Positions 27,901 to 37,692 of a stretch of DNA of 64,000 nt are shown here, one piece after another (the stretch's first letter is position 1; each line of letters starts with the position of its first letter). The stretch comes from Mytilus edulis. Its lineage: Eukaryota > Mollusca > Bivalvia > Mytilida > Mytilidae. A program made the translations under genes and the position numbers. The DNA lies in contig NC_092346.1 of NCBI RefSeq assembly GCF_963676685.1, positions 48,265,062 through 48,329,061 on the forward strand. The letters are read 5' to 3'. The notes below the pieces were generated by a model, which saw nothing but the letters and a program-made list of their open reading frames with translations, made no database searches and had not been told where the DNA came from.

Positions 27901-29988
27901 TTAAATGCCAAGTATTTTGAATCTTCGATATAATTCCGGTGAAATCCTCAGCCTGAGTAAACAAAATATTGTGCCTTCTACAGCTGACTATGTGCTATGG
28001 GCTTTGTTAATTGTTGAAGGTCATCCGGTGACCTGTAATTGTTAATAGTCTGTGTCTTGTGGTCTCTTGTGTAGAGTTGTCTCATTGACAATCACACCAC
28101 AACATCTTATAATCTTATGCATTATGATTATAAAAAGTATCATGACATATTTTCATAGCATACACACTGAAATGTGGACTACAACGATTTTATAATTTAT
28201 GGAGTAACTGCTGGTCTAGTTATCACAGAAGAAGTTTATGTTTTGGACGACTCAGGAAGAGCCATCTCTTTGAATTATATTCCGGAGGTAATTAACCTTG
28301 TTATGTTTTTTTTTATCATACTCGCCTATTATTAAAATAATCGGAAGCGCTTCATTCTAAAAATGTACCCACGGTCAACGCTTTTACAACCCTATAAAGT
28401 TACAAAAAGAAGCATTCAATACTTATAATTACATGTTTTAGCTATGATAATGAAAACACGAATTTTATACATTTTATTATTTAATTCACATGTGCACTTT
28501 ATTGTTAGAGCACGTGTTATCATGAATGAAAAGTTGTATTGAGCAATGCAACTGCTTACGGAATAACACGTGCTGTGCAGTTAGCCAATCAGAATAACAT
28601 ATTATAATGAAACATACATATAATGTAATTATTTATATATGTGAAACAAATATAAAGAATCATAAAACTTCTAAAAGCTATCCGATCGGAAGAAAATGCT
28701 AAAGGTAATATTCTTTAATAACAGATTACGACAATGACTACGCTCCTGGGGCAGTAGTTGTGAAGAAAACAGTCTATAGTGGCGGGTATCATCTGGGTGA
28801 CAGCCATGTAGTAACTTACATGGACTACTACAAGAAATACCATGGATTCAAAATCAGTCACAGTAGATTTACATACGGAGGAAAAGGTGAGCCAGTTTAC
28901 AACTAATTTAAACATAATAATATCATGGACATACTAAAGTAGACTTATAAAATAATGCAAGTCAATTTGATGTTGCTTATCAGATATAATAATGGAAGTT
29001 GAATTTATGTTCACGATGATATATTTTCTGAATTACTCTGAAATGATCGATTGATTTCAATTCAGTTTCCAACAATGAACAAATCAATAACCGCATAGCA
29101 AGGTTTAAATGCCCCATCGTTAATTAAAACGAAAACCAACTGGTGGATAATTGTACAAAACAACAAACGAAAAATGAATATAATGTAGAACTGCAAACGA
29201 CAGCCATTGACTAACATGTTTACTGACTTAGTGACAAGATCATAAAAATGTGGCTGGGTTTAACACGTTAGTGACGTCCAACTATCCCCAAATCTAACCT
29301 TTAGACGGTGGTATAATGTAAAATGTCTGATTACATATAATTCTATCTTGAATCAGGGAACTAAAACACTGAGTTGTTTGTAATACATGGTAAATTACCT
29401 CTCCCTGTAGTTGTAATAAAAAAATATTATAATGTATTTGTAGCATACACACTGAAATGTGGATTACAAAGATTCTATAACGTATGGAGTGATTGCTGGT
29501 CCAGTTATCATAGCAGAAGTGCCTGTTTTGGTCGACTACTAAATCAACACCTCTTTTCAGTATACCACGGAGGTAAATGTTTTTTCATGATTTGTCTTTT
29601 TAGTATCAAATTTATTGAAAATTGATATGACTTTGTATAAGCTCTGTTGTTTATGTTGTTGTTTATAAAATTAAGACCATATGGTTTTGCATTTAAAAAG
29701 ATAATAAGCATGCTTTAATTTCAGAAATGAAGAACCATAGATAAATAACATGTCGTTTCTTTTTAGACAATTATAGACGCGTAAAATTTCTTGTTAATTA
29801 AAAAAAGAATATATCTGATCAATATGTTGTCAAAAGATTTGAATTAGAAAACAATATTTGTATTAAGATGTAATTGTAAAGATGAGGAATACTAAAATGT
29901 GTATTTGTTAATAGCAGATTACGACGTTGGGTATTCTCCTAAAACAGTTGTTGTGAAGACGGCATCATATGATGATGATTTGTACTGA
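12936..29988 (+). CDS. Secreted A/B two-module repeat protein, copy 1 (29 coding exons, unrecognised family)
   Basis: Coding exons: 12936-12981, 13801-13854, 14120-14251, 14559-14684, 15170-15265, 16412-16537, 17159-17248, 17590-17718, 18385-18510, 19627-19755, 19978-20094, 20490-20618, 20855-20971, 21368-21496, 21719-21835, 22224-22352, 22586-22702, 23093-23221, 23444-23560, 24237-24365, 24602-24718, 25220-25348, 26005-26121, 26636-26764, 27113-27601, 28159-28287, 28725-28886, 29444-29572, 29918-29988. Each has AG/GT borders, every junction is phase 1, and the total is 3,756 bases: 1,251 codons plus TGA. After the signal peptide, 13 A modules (41-43 residues, C-x11-C-x9-C, basic and aromatic) alternate with 13 B modules (30-53 residues, one of 163) rich in Gly, Tyr and His and ending like HGF-x-I-R-H-N-R-F-x-Y-H-G. 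The chain ends in an acidic tail, SYDDDLY. I do not recognise the family. A signal peptide with repeated Cys/His/Tyr modules suggests an extracellular, possibly matrix or byssal protein. Exon usage is inferred, since no transcript was available. Confidence 0.88.
12982..13800 (+). other. Intron 1 of copy 1
   Basis: 819 bp. It contains a 70-codon open frame at 13426-13638 whose counterpart in copy 2 (about 49780-50040) has frame-disrupting indels, so it is not treated as an exon. Confidence 0.7.
14120..14251 (+). CDS. Copy 1 exon 3, first B module with His/Ser-rich head
   Basis: 132 bp. It encodes GYPIHTTSSVVTHHSSHHSY, then the B signature YYKRYHGFKIRHRRFSYHG. The head has a run of His and Ser not seen in later B modules. 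In copy 2 the matching exon (50974-51099) is 6 bp shorter and remains in frame. Confidence 0.88.
15483..15640. repeat. Hairpin element in an intron of copy 1
   Basis: About 158 bp. The left arm GATTCTTACACTGCAACAAG continuing to TTTTATTATTTAAAG is mirrored by the right arm ending CGGAATC, with a GC-rich loop GCGCGAGGCTTGCCGAGCCC. Arms are near-perfect. It lies between exons 15170-15265 and 16412-16537. Confidence 0.88.
16550..16640 (-). repeat. Fragment of the GATGTGGTATGATTGC mytilid repeat
   Basis: Reverse-orientation fragment with GGAGAGTTGTCTTATTAGCA followed by ATCATACCCCATC, in the intron after exon 16412-16537. Confidence 0.65.
19101..19490 (+). repeat. Mytilid interspersed repeats in the intron before the tandem exon array
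   Basis: Starts AAAAAGAAGATGTGGTATGA and continues through CAATGAGACAACTCTCC, AGGTCACCGTACGGTCTTCA and ACTTGGGACAGGCAC. It is followed by a different repeat tail with CAGTTTGTTTTCGATCTACG. I recall this family as very abundant in mussels. No coding capacity. Confidence 0.75.
19627..23560 (+). repeat. Tandem array of five A+B exon-pair units, about 866 bp each
   Basis: A exons start at 19627, 20490, 21368, 22224 and 23093; B exons start at 19978, 20855, 21719, 22586 and 23444. Spacing is 856-878 bp. Introns are almost as similar as exons, for example the repeated blocks GCATAGGCATTCTATGC, TTGAAGGTTCTTTATTCAAA and ACCTATGTAACTCCTAATAA. The encoded A module is the YRLKCSSTRFYRLWSNCYDH type and the B module the SSYGGIFGRHSVTKYSYSYY type. 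All ten exons are open with intact splice sites. The similarity implies recent duplication or gene conversion. Confidence 0.93.
23735..23830 (-). repeat. Reverse copy of the mytilid repeat
   Basis: Contains TTGTGGACAGTTGTCTCATT and GGCAATCATATCACATCTTC, the reverse complement of the element at 19101. It is intronic, after the tandem array. Confidence 0.7.
27113..27601 (+). CDS. Copy 1 exon 25, histidine hendecad helix plus B-module tail
   Basis: 489 bp, phase 1 at both ends, 163 residues. Residues about 10-130 of the exon form eleven uninterrupted 11-residue repeats, each ending in His (DNA 27139-27501). Examples are VNAINNVANKH, VARISHVSKKH and VHKIASVANKH. Hydrophobic residues recur at positions 1, 4 and often 7, and Lys usually precedes the His. 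There is no Pro or Gly break until the end apart from single Gly residues. About 27 of 163 residues are His. A standard B tail follows (YYKKYHGFKISHNRFLYGG). Eleven residues fit three helical turns, so a long amphipathic or coiled-coil helix with a His stripe is predicted. No counterpart is visible in copy 2, because the window ends first. Confidence 0.88.
27995..28110 (-). repeat. Reverse copy of the mytilid repeat
   Basis: Contains GTGCTATGGGCTTTGTTAAT, CCGGTGACCTGTAATTG and AGAGTTGTCTCATTGACAAT. It ends about 50 bp before the exon acceptor at 28157-28158. Confidence 0.7.
28507..28582. repeat. Short hairpin with paired CACGTG sites
   Basis: The arms AGAGCACGTGTTAT and ATAACACGTGCTGTG pair around a self-complementary centre, GTTGTATTGAGCAATGCAAC. 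It is intronic between exons 28159-28287 and 28725-28886, and MITE-like. Confidence 0.75.
28725..28886 (+). CDS. Copy 1 exon 27, extended B module
   Basis: 162 bp. An acidic/valine head (DYDNDYAPGAVVVKKTVYSG) precedes YYKKYHGFKISHSRFTYGG. The head is related to the terminal exon (DYDVGYSPKTVVVKTASYDD), so the C-terminal end of the protein has its own B subtype. Confidence 0.87.
29918..29988 (+). CDS. Copy 1 terminal coding exon
   Basis: It opens with two bases completing an Asp codon and encodes DYDVGYSPKTVVVKTASYDD followed by DLY and TGA (29986-29988). The acidic C-terminus contrasts with the basic body of the protein. A donor-like GAG|GTAATC begins at 29997, eight bases after the stop. 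Confidence 0.85.
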
Positions 29989-30711
29989 CAACTGAGGTAA
30001 TCATAGCAAACATACTTTTACTCTTCTCTTCAACTTCGTCTTTTTTTTCGAACGCCACTGTTAAGTCTTTTGTAAACGGAAACAAGACGGTGGTGTACAA
30101 AACAATAAGCCTGATATCTTCAGTAAACTTTAAGTATTCTGCAATAAGCCTTTTAATTTGATTTGATATTTTCATTCAAGTTATTACTCTTTTATTTATT
30201 ACTCAATTTATTTTAACACTCTAACTTCTTGAACAATTAAGTTTTAACACAGTACCGCCCTTTTTAATTTAAAATTGTAAAATGAAGGAGTTACCAGGTG
30301 AACATATTATATAGTGTCAAACGGTATCGACAAATGATATGAGAATATAAGAATTGAATGAAAAAAACGATTATCTCTTATATACGATAATAAAGCTTGA
30401 CATCCAGGGTATAATGTTGATTATTTGGCTTGTGTTCTTTTTGGTTCTTTAGAAATTTAACACGGTACACTGCAATTGTTTGATTCTAATGTTTCGTTAG
30501 TGTTGTTACCTTCTGTATTTTATTCTGATGAAGTGTAATCTTAATCACAATATATGGTATTGCAACACTTGCAATTGTAGTTAACATGTAACAGAACGTT
30601 CATATTCAATAGTTATGTTAGTAAGCTTAAACATTGGAAACGATAGAAAAATAAATTAACTACAAGTTATAGTAGAAAATAAAGTAATATATTTCTTGTC
30701 TTTTATTGTAG

Positions 30712-30765
30712 AATGAGGAGTATCCTGTATATATAGTGAATAATAAATAAATCTAACTGATGAAC
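30712..30765 (+). other. Probable 3' UTR exon and polyadenylation signal of copy 1
   Basis: An acceptor, TTTTATTGTAG, ends at 30711 and AATAAA lies at 30742-30747. If the donor at 29997 is used, the 3' UTR contains a 715-base intron. This would be compatible with a normal transcript because the junction lies so close to the stop. The exon end is estimated. Confidence 0.55.
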
Positions 30766-32739
30766 ATGTTTTTGTATTATGTTAATATTTAGACCGACAA
30801 TCACATAGATTGGTTATCACAACACAAAACACTTTTCATTGTACGTAATTTTGAAACATTCTGGAATTTGAGAATGATCGATAACTAGAACTTAACTTAT
30901 TTTTTTGCTGTATATGCGAACACACAACCATCAAGACCGACTTTTTCGCATCGATAAACACACAAACAAAGATACACACATGGTCAACATTTGTCAAAGA
31001 AGCCCTTAATAGGAACATGCACAAACAAAAACCCAACTGAATACATAAAGGCAACAGTATAAAACTATTGTTCAACAGTATCTGTCATAAATCGATTACA
31101 CGAAAACAAACCAGGGTCGCAAATCAAAACTGAAGGAAACACATCAACTATAAGAGGGAAAGAACGGAACAACATTAAAAGAAATTGCCACAAAAAAAAC
31201 GACAACTGAAATAGGAACAGAGTTTTGATGATATTCCTTACTTGGAACAGGTCATTTTATGAAAGAAAATGGTGGGTTGAACCTGGTTTAATGGCTGTAC
31301 AAACATATCGCTTATAAAGCAATGTTTAAAATAACCTAAAATGTCAACTTTAACTTTCCATCCAAGTCCCAATATCTAAAAATGAACCATTATAGGTCTA
31401 GGTACGGTCTTCAAAATAGAGCCTCGGCTCACACAGAATAGCAAGCTATAAAGGGCACAGAAAAATTACTAGTGTGGAAACCATCGGTCTAATCGCTATA
31501 AAAGAGCGAGAAACGAGAAACAATTATAAACCACATCAATAAAAGACAACTACTAACCATTAGATTCATGACTTTCGACAGGGCAAACAATTGCAAGGGG
31601 TTTAAATGTTTTAATGGTACCAGACCTTCACATTAAGATTCTTGCCATGTTTGATCATGGTGTTGTCTTTATTATTGGATGGACTATAAGAGAGACGAAA
31701 GGGATATTAAAACTCATAACATGAAACAAAAGTCCGCAAGTATTTACGAAAGCAAAATTAAAATGTACATGATGATACAGGAAAAATTAAAATTACAAAA
31801 ATACTGAACTCCAAGGATAATTCAAAAAGGAAAGTCCCCAATCAAATGGCAAAATCAAAATTTCAAACACATCAAACGAATGGATAACAACTGTCATATT
31901 CCTGACTTGGTACAGGCATTTTCTTATGTAGAAAATGGTGGATTGAACCTGGTTTTACAGCTAGCTAAACCTCTCACTTGTATGACAGTTGTATCAAATT
32001 CTATTATATTTTTACCGATGCGTGAACAAAACAAACAGACAAAATAGGTAAAAATGTAAAAAATTGGGGTACAGCAGTCAACATTGTGTTATCATCTTAA
32101 TCACTAAAAAACAACAAATGTAACGAAGAAGCACAAAAAGGCATACATCAAATTTAACATCCTCATTTTGCTTATATTATACGATTTTATTTATCTGTGT
32201 AAAATGCACCCATAAAGGATGGAAGGTTTTAAGTACTGGTGTATAATTGCGCGTTTGAAATTCGCACAGGTAGACATAAAATAAATTTGTCGTTAAAAGT
32301 ATGACAGGATACATAAATACAGTCATGTAAAACAGATATAACAAAAAACAGGCATAACAGTAAAAGTAGTTATAATAAATAAAATAATAGTGCGGTTCAA
32401 AGTATGAATGGATACATAAGTACAGAGTCACGTCAAATGTATATCACAAAACAGACTTAACAGTACAGGTAATATTAATAAGTAAAATAATTTTGTCATT
32501 CAAAGTATGACAAGATACATAGGTACAGAGTCACATCATAAAATAGTTTTGTAGTTCAAAGTATGATGGGATACATAAGCACAGAGTTACGTCAAATGGA
32601 TATCTAAAAGAACAGATCTAGACTTATCAGTAAAAGTAATATTAATAAAGACAAATAAAAGAATAATATAATACGTTATTAAGACGATAAACAACATCAG
32701 TACGCAAAATCTATACTTCAAGACCATCGTGTATTATTT
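30766..32739. other. Spacer with degraded dispersed repeats
   Basis: Contains a repeat segment at about 31390-31680 (CGGTCTTCAAAATAGAGCCT, GGTTTAAATGTTTTAATGG) related to the core of the palindrome at 51232-53252. A second family lies at 31803-32150 (CCAAGGATAATTCAAAAAGG, CAGTCAACATTGTGTTATC). Irregular tandem copies of a GTTCAAAGTATGANNGGATACATA-like unit lie at about 32270-32610. No gene was seen. Confidence 0.6.
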
Positions 32740-33720
32740 GTGAAGTTGATACGGATTATTTATCAACAAGTTCTTGGTACCTTCTTATGAACTTTTTTTA
32801 GAAAAAGGACGAGACGTTCTTTGACATACCCCTGGTTCATCAACTTTCTGCTCAGACACTCGTGACGTTTTACAAAGTCTGAGTAGGAGCTGCAAGCTCT
32901 TGAATACCGAATAAGTTGGGAAATGTATATTCCATATGCAGGTGAAGTTGGTATATTGCTACTAAGGTGGGGGAAATTGATAATTTCAAAATCAAAATCG
33001 TCTCATTTGTCATAGATTCTGGTTCTGAGATGACTGTGTATGTCAAATTCCAGATATAAATCTAAAAATGAGGCGGAGGAAACCATGTCTGTCGTCTCTT
33101 TAATTTCTAGTTCTGGTGGATATATTAATGGAACCAAATCAGAAAAGTTCGGATTGTTAATGGAAAGAACATTATCAATATATCTGAAAGTCAAATCAAA
33201 TAATCTGGCTTCTTTGATCTTCTTGTTTTTGACAAGTGTCTGAAGGAACTCCGATTCATATGAAAATAAGAAGAGGTCAGCAAGGAGAGGCGCGCAGTTT
33301 GTTCCAATAGGAATGTCGACAATTTGTTGAAAAATTAAACAAATATGTTGTCAATAAGAAACTCCAGCATACTGATCACTTGTTCCTCTGTGTAGCATGT
33401 TTTACCCTTTTGTTCACTATTAACAAAATATGCCTTATGGTATCCCAAAGTAATAAATTTATAGCGTATGCTACCGTTTTTATGATGAAAAGCATTGTGG
33501 ATTATTTCTCTAAGACGGTTTTTCAATTTCACATGGGGAATGGTGGTATACAAGGTTGAAAAATCAAATGTTTTGATAAAACTAATTTCAGAAAAAAACC
33601 GAGATTTAAAATTATCCAGGAGTTCTTTAGAGTTTTTAAGAATCCACAAATGGTTAATACCACTACGCGAGTAAACAGTTTCACAGTATTTCTGAAGACC
33701 CTCTTTCACTGCGGACAGAA
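32740..33720 (-). pseudogene. Broken reverse-transcriptase fragment of a retroelement
   Basis: Minus-strand reading gives YSRSGINHLWILKNSKELL, then FDFSTLYTTIPHVKL, then EFLIDNIFV. After a frame break near 33330 come IPIGTNCAPLLADLFL, FRYIDNVLSINN, then ELEIKETTD and LRTRIYDK further on. These are the fingers and palm blocks of a reverse transcriptase of a type abundant in bivalves, which I would place near Penelope-like elements with moderate confidence. The catalytic YxDD box reads YIDN. A stop and a small deletion separate the halves, so it is inactive. The 5' and 3' limits are approximate. Confidence 0.8.
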
Positions 33721-33998
33721 GCTAGCTTATGTATCAAACACTGTGGGTTGAATATTGCCAAGGGAGACATATTAAACAACATTACTAAGAGGTTTCAAAT
33801 AGAAAATTGCAAAGAAGCCAAGGTTTTAACTCCCTCAAATGAAAAAGACTTCAGTGGAATTTTTTAAAATTACTTATCAGGTCCATTTGGTCAGATATGA
33901 CCTTACATTTTCCGATACTAACATATTGCTTTCCCTAAACTTTTGCAATTTTAGTTTCCTGAAGTAAAAAAGAGTATTTGAAATCGGCTGAAGTTATA

Positions 33999-34156
33999 GA
34001 TAATGCATATTTTAAGGTTTTTCTTGTCGTAAAACACACCGAGGGGTATCAGGATTGATCAAATGAAAGATCGACCGGAGGGAGGTCTTTCTTTGAACAA
34101 TCCTGACACCCCTCGGTGTGTTCTACGACAAGAAAAATCTTAAAATATGCATTATC
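33999..34156. repeat. Hairpin element
   Basis: The left arm GATAATGCATATTTTAAGG, then TTTTTCTTGTCGTAAAACAC and ACCGAGGGGTATCAGGATTG, is repeated in reverse complement to 34156. Arms are about 65 bp with few mismatches and the centre is loose around GATCGACCGGAGGG. Confidence 0.88.
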
Positions 34157-34523
34157 TGATTTATATACCGTCAAAAAAATAATAATTTTATAAAAATTTG
34201 TAAAATTTAGTATCCTATTTTACCGACAACACTTAGGTGGGATATTCCTTTCTAATGCGTTCAGGTTTTAATACGCCCTGCGGCTCATTTAGAATGTGAA
34301 ATAAAACTCACTAAATAATTTAGATATAAACCTTTTAAAAAATGTTATCCATACAGAATAAAAAATATTACTGTAGCTGCATAAAGTAAGACACAAATGT
34401 ATTGTTACCATCCGATAACGGTATATGACAAATACAAGACACATTGTAAGTAATTTATTGTACCACTTAGCTTATGGAAAAGGGGGAGGGGGTATGTTTT
34501 TTTTTTATTTGTTATGTTATTTC

Positions 34524-35562
34524 TAGTGTCGCCATTTCGTACACTTTTGCCTAACCGGTTACTCGGATAATCGTTCGACCGATTAACCGGTTAACCGGTA
34601 GTTTGAGTTGCTGCTTGTAGTACCCTACACTTAGATATAAGATGTGGTATGATAGTCAATTTGACAACCTTTCATCCAAGTCATAAATTTACGCTTTTAG
34701 AATTGAATTTTGTCCTCTGGCATTATAAGGCTTGTCTGTGAGGATTTCTGGCGAAGTTTGACTTTTAATAACCAACTACACCGTATCAACAAAAGCGTTT
34801 GTACCAACTTTAGATTGAAAAATAAAAAAAAAGACTTCTTGATCTCTTAGAATTGAATATGTCTGAAACTGATCATTCTTTCCTTTTCACTTGTTGTCTC
34901 CGAAAATGATGTGGAGTGTTTCAGTTTGAATGATTAATTATAAAAAAAGAAGATGTGGTATGATTGCCAATGAGACAATTATCCACAAGAGATCAAAATA
35001 ACACAGAATTAAACAACTATAGGTCACCGTACGGCCTGTTTCTTTACTTTTTTTGCATGTTACTCGTACTGTCATGGATACATTGAGTAAATTCACATTG
35101 ATTTGCATTTCACAGTTTTTGAGTTAGCATTTCGTTTAAAGTAAGACTAAGCCTTGCACGACGGAGGTTGCACATTAGATGCAGATTTTCACAATATTAG
35201 ATCAGAAACGAAATAATGAAGTAAATCGTAAAATTTAATCGCATTACTGATTTAGAGTTACTGTTAAAAAACATGTATACTAATTATGTTTCTTTAAGAT
35301 CCTGCCCCGAGCTGAGAAACAAGTTTTAATTAATTTTATGTTTATATGATTAACAATAGCAATCAATTTACCGAACAATTGATCTGTCAAATTAATTACC
35401 ACGACGACAATTTTTAAATAAAACCTAACTATTTAATGATTTCAATACAAATTTGTATCAAATCTATCAAAATTGAAAAAAAGTCCGGTTAACCGGTTAG
35501 CGTTTTTGGTATTCAGTATTCGGTCGTTCGTCCGGTTAACCGGTTAACCGTTGACAACACTA
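34524..35562. mobile_element. Non-autonomous hAT element with 8-bp target duplication
   Basis: The left end TAGTGTCGCC and the right end (reverse complement TAGTGTTGTCAAC) fit the TAGNG start of hAT inverted termini. Both ends are followed by CGGTTAACCGGTTAACCGG-like subterminal repeats (34550-34605 and 35486-35550). The flanks carry the identical octamer GTTATTTC at 34516-34523 and 35563-35570, and 8 bp is the hAT target-duplication length. The 1,039 bp interior has no transposase and carries a nested copy of the GATGTGGTATGATTGC repeat at 34940-35035. Confidence 0.88.
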
Positions 35563-37526
35563 GTTATTTCTATCGCGGAAAAGTGGTTATGTTTTTTTAA
35601 CAATTTTACTTGAATCGAATGAAAAATTCAGAAAGATTGTCTTTTGAATAGCAATATATTTTATTGAAAGATAATCAGGATATAATTATATACCCTCCGC
35701 ACCCGACCCTTTCGTGAGTTACGTTAATGTTATTCAATAGAATATAAGATTATCTTATTAGTTGATCATTTGATCGAGTAAAAGGTATACATAAATTTAA
35801 AAAAAAGAGTTAAGAACTGACACGAAGACGAATATAAATACATGTAGGTCACAGTATGATTTCCTATTCAGTGTGTATCGTTCTGAACATGGATGATATA
35901 TTTGCCACTGGACGTTAAGCAAGCAACCAAAAATCAATCAACCTATTCAGTTTGACTCAATAAGATTTTTAAAATCTTACACACGAATATGTTAAATCTG
36001 GATTTATTTTATGAAAGTCTACATTAAAATTCATCTGACATATATGATAATGTTTCTTTATTGTAGCGATAAATTAACAAAACTTCACGTACTTCACGTT
36101 ATTTGTTTCTAAAATTAAAATGAGGGACTACAATGACGGTTTCTTTTACACCTATCATCGATTAAACTTTAAAGAATAAATTTCCAAATTGGCAACAAAA
36201 AACTATTAGACGAATAAAGTTTTGAAGTAAATCATAGATTGCATGTTTATCAAGGACAACAATGACCTCACACAGGTCATTATTTTATGCCTTGGAGCAT
36301 ATATCATTGAAACATGGTATCGTCCGGGTTGATTCTGAAAAAGAATGACCTGTTGTTCTGAAAGAAAATAACTCCATATAGGTATATAAGTATTGAGATG
36401 CCTCCAAGTTTTAAAAATCTTATAGGATGAAAACACCTTGTAAATTAATAATTAAGAATTAAGAAAGCGAAAGTAAAGAACAACACATCAAATTAACATG
36501 TTAATAACGACTGGAACATTGGTTGGAAAGTTTTAGTCTGTCAACCTGTTATTATAAATGTTTATTATGTATACAAAGCTGCACTTATTGAAGTCGTCTT
36601 CCTATAATATATTCTAGTGAACTGTTCATGTTGTGAAATATACTCACTAAGATGATCATGTTACCCAAATCTTTTGAACTTAAGTAAAAAGTTAAATAAC
36701 AGAAATACTGGATATCAAGGATAATTTAAAACGGAGAAAATCCTACCAAATCAAAAGCTCAAGCACATCGAATGAATGGAAAACAATTTTCATCTAATTG
36801 ACTTGGTTAAGGCATTTTCTGGTGTAAACAATTGTAGATGAAATATAGATACTAAAAGAGATCGGTCATTTAAAAACGTATCAACCGTATCGGATACGTT
36901 GACGTATCCGCATCTGCAGATTTATCAAAAAATATTATGTGATCCCGAGCTTAAGAACACTTTTCGTTCGAAACAACCAAACATTCACTTTCAAAATTTG
37001 CAATAGAGGTGTTTTGTAAAAATAATAATAAGGGGGTCTATCAACTACTTTTACATGCTCTTAAAAAGAAGCCAATGTAGGGCAGGTACATGAATATCGT
37101 ACACAATCCTTAAATAATCGTGTTTACAAATATTTCAAGATCTTACATGAATTAACACACACAACAAATCAAATGTACTACTTATATACATGTAAGGAAC
37201 TTTGAATATTGTTCATTTGCGATGTTATCATAAGAGGTAATAGAAACACGAGTTGTTTTCAGATGTCACATAAATACATGTAAATTTGATTAAACAGTAC
37301 TGAGTATCACTCTATTTGTCAAATAACAATTTGGTTCTACGTGAGCACAAGTAAACACACAAATAAACGATTTTACCGTATTCACTCCTATCATGCCTGT
37401 AAACTGTTCCAACTATCTGGAATATCTTTAAAAGTCGGATTACATGTTCCACAAAAACTCGATATTTCCTATTTTTTTTGTTAATTTTTGCATTAAAAAT
37501 TAATCAGTTGCCCTTTTTCATTATTG
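35563..37526. other. Spacer, no gene seen
   Basis: A SINE 3'-end fragment lies at about 35886-35942 (ATTTGCCACTGGACGTTAAG then CAATCAAC), matching the tail of the full SINE at 60012. A dispersed repeat fragment lies at about 36715-36850. Nothing else was recognised. Confidence 0.55.
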
Positions 37527-37692
37527 AAAGTATATAGAGATTAATACATGGCCTTTTCCATATCAGCCTGGGTATCATCCCGAGACCCCCATATCAGCCC
37601 GAGACGGAGTCGAGGTGCTGATATGGGTCGAGGGATGATACCCTGGCTGATATGGAAAAGGCCATGTATTAATCGCTTTATCATATACTTCC
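37527..37692. repeat. Hairpin element
   Basis: About 166 bp. The left arm GAAAGTATATAGAGATTAAT, CATGGCCTTTTCCATATCAG, CCTGGGTATCATCCCGAGAC pairs with a right arm ending TCATATACTTCC. The centre CCCGAGACGGAGTCGAGG is GC-rich. A diverged echo (GATATGGGTTATCAGCCCGG) lies near 38110. Confidence 0.88.

Noticed and set aside
33040-33243. Plus-strand open frame opposite the reverse transcriptase
   Set aside because: Shadow of the minus-strand retroelement sequence.
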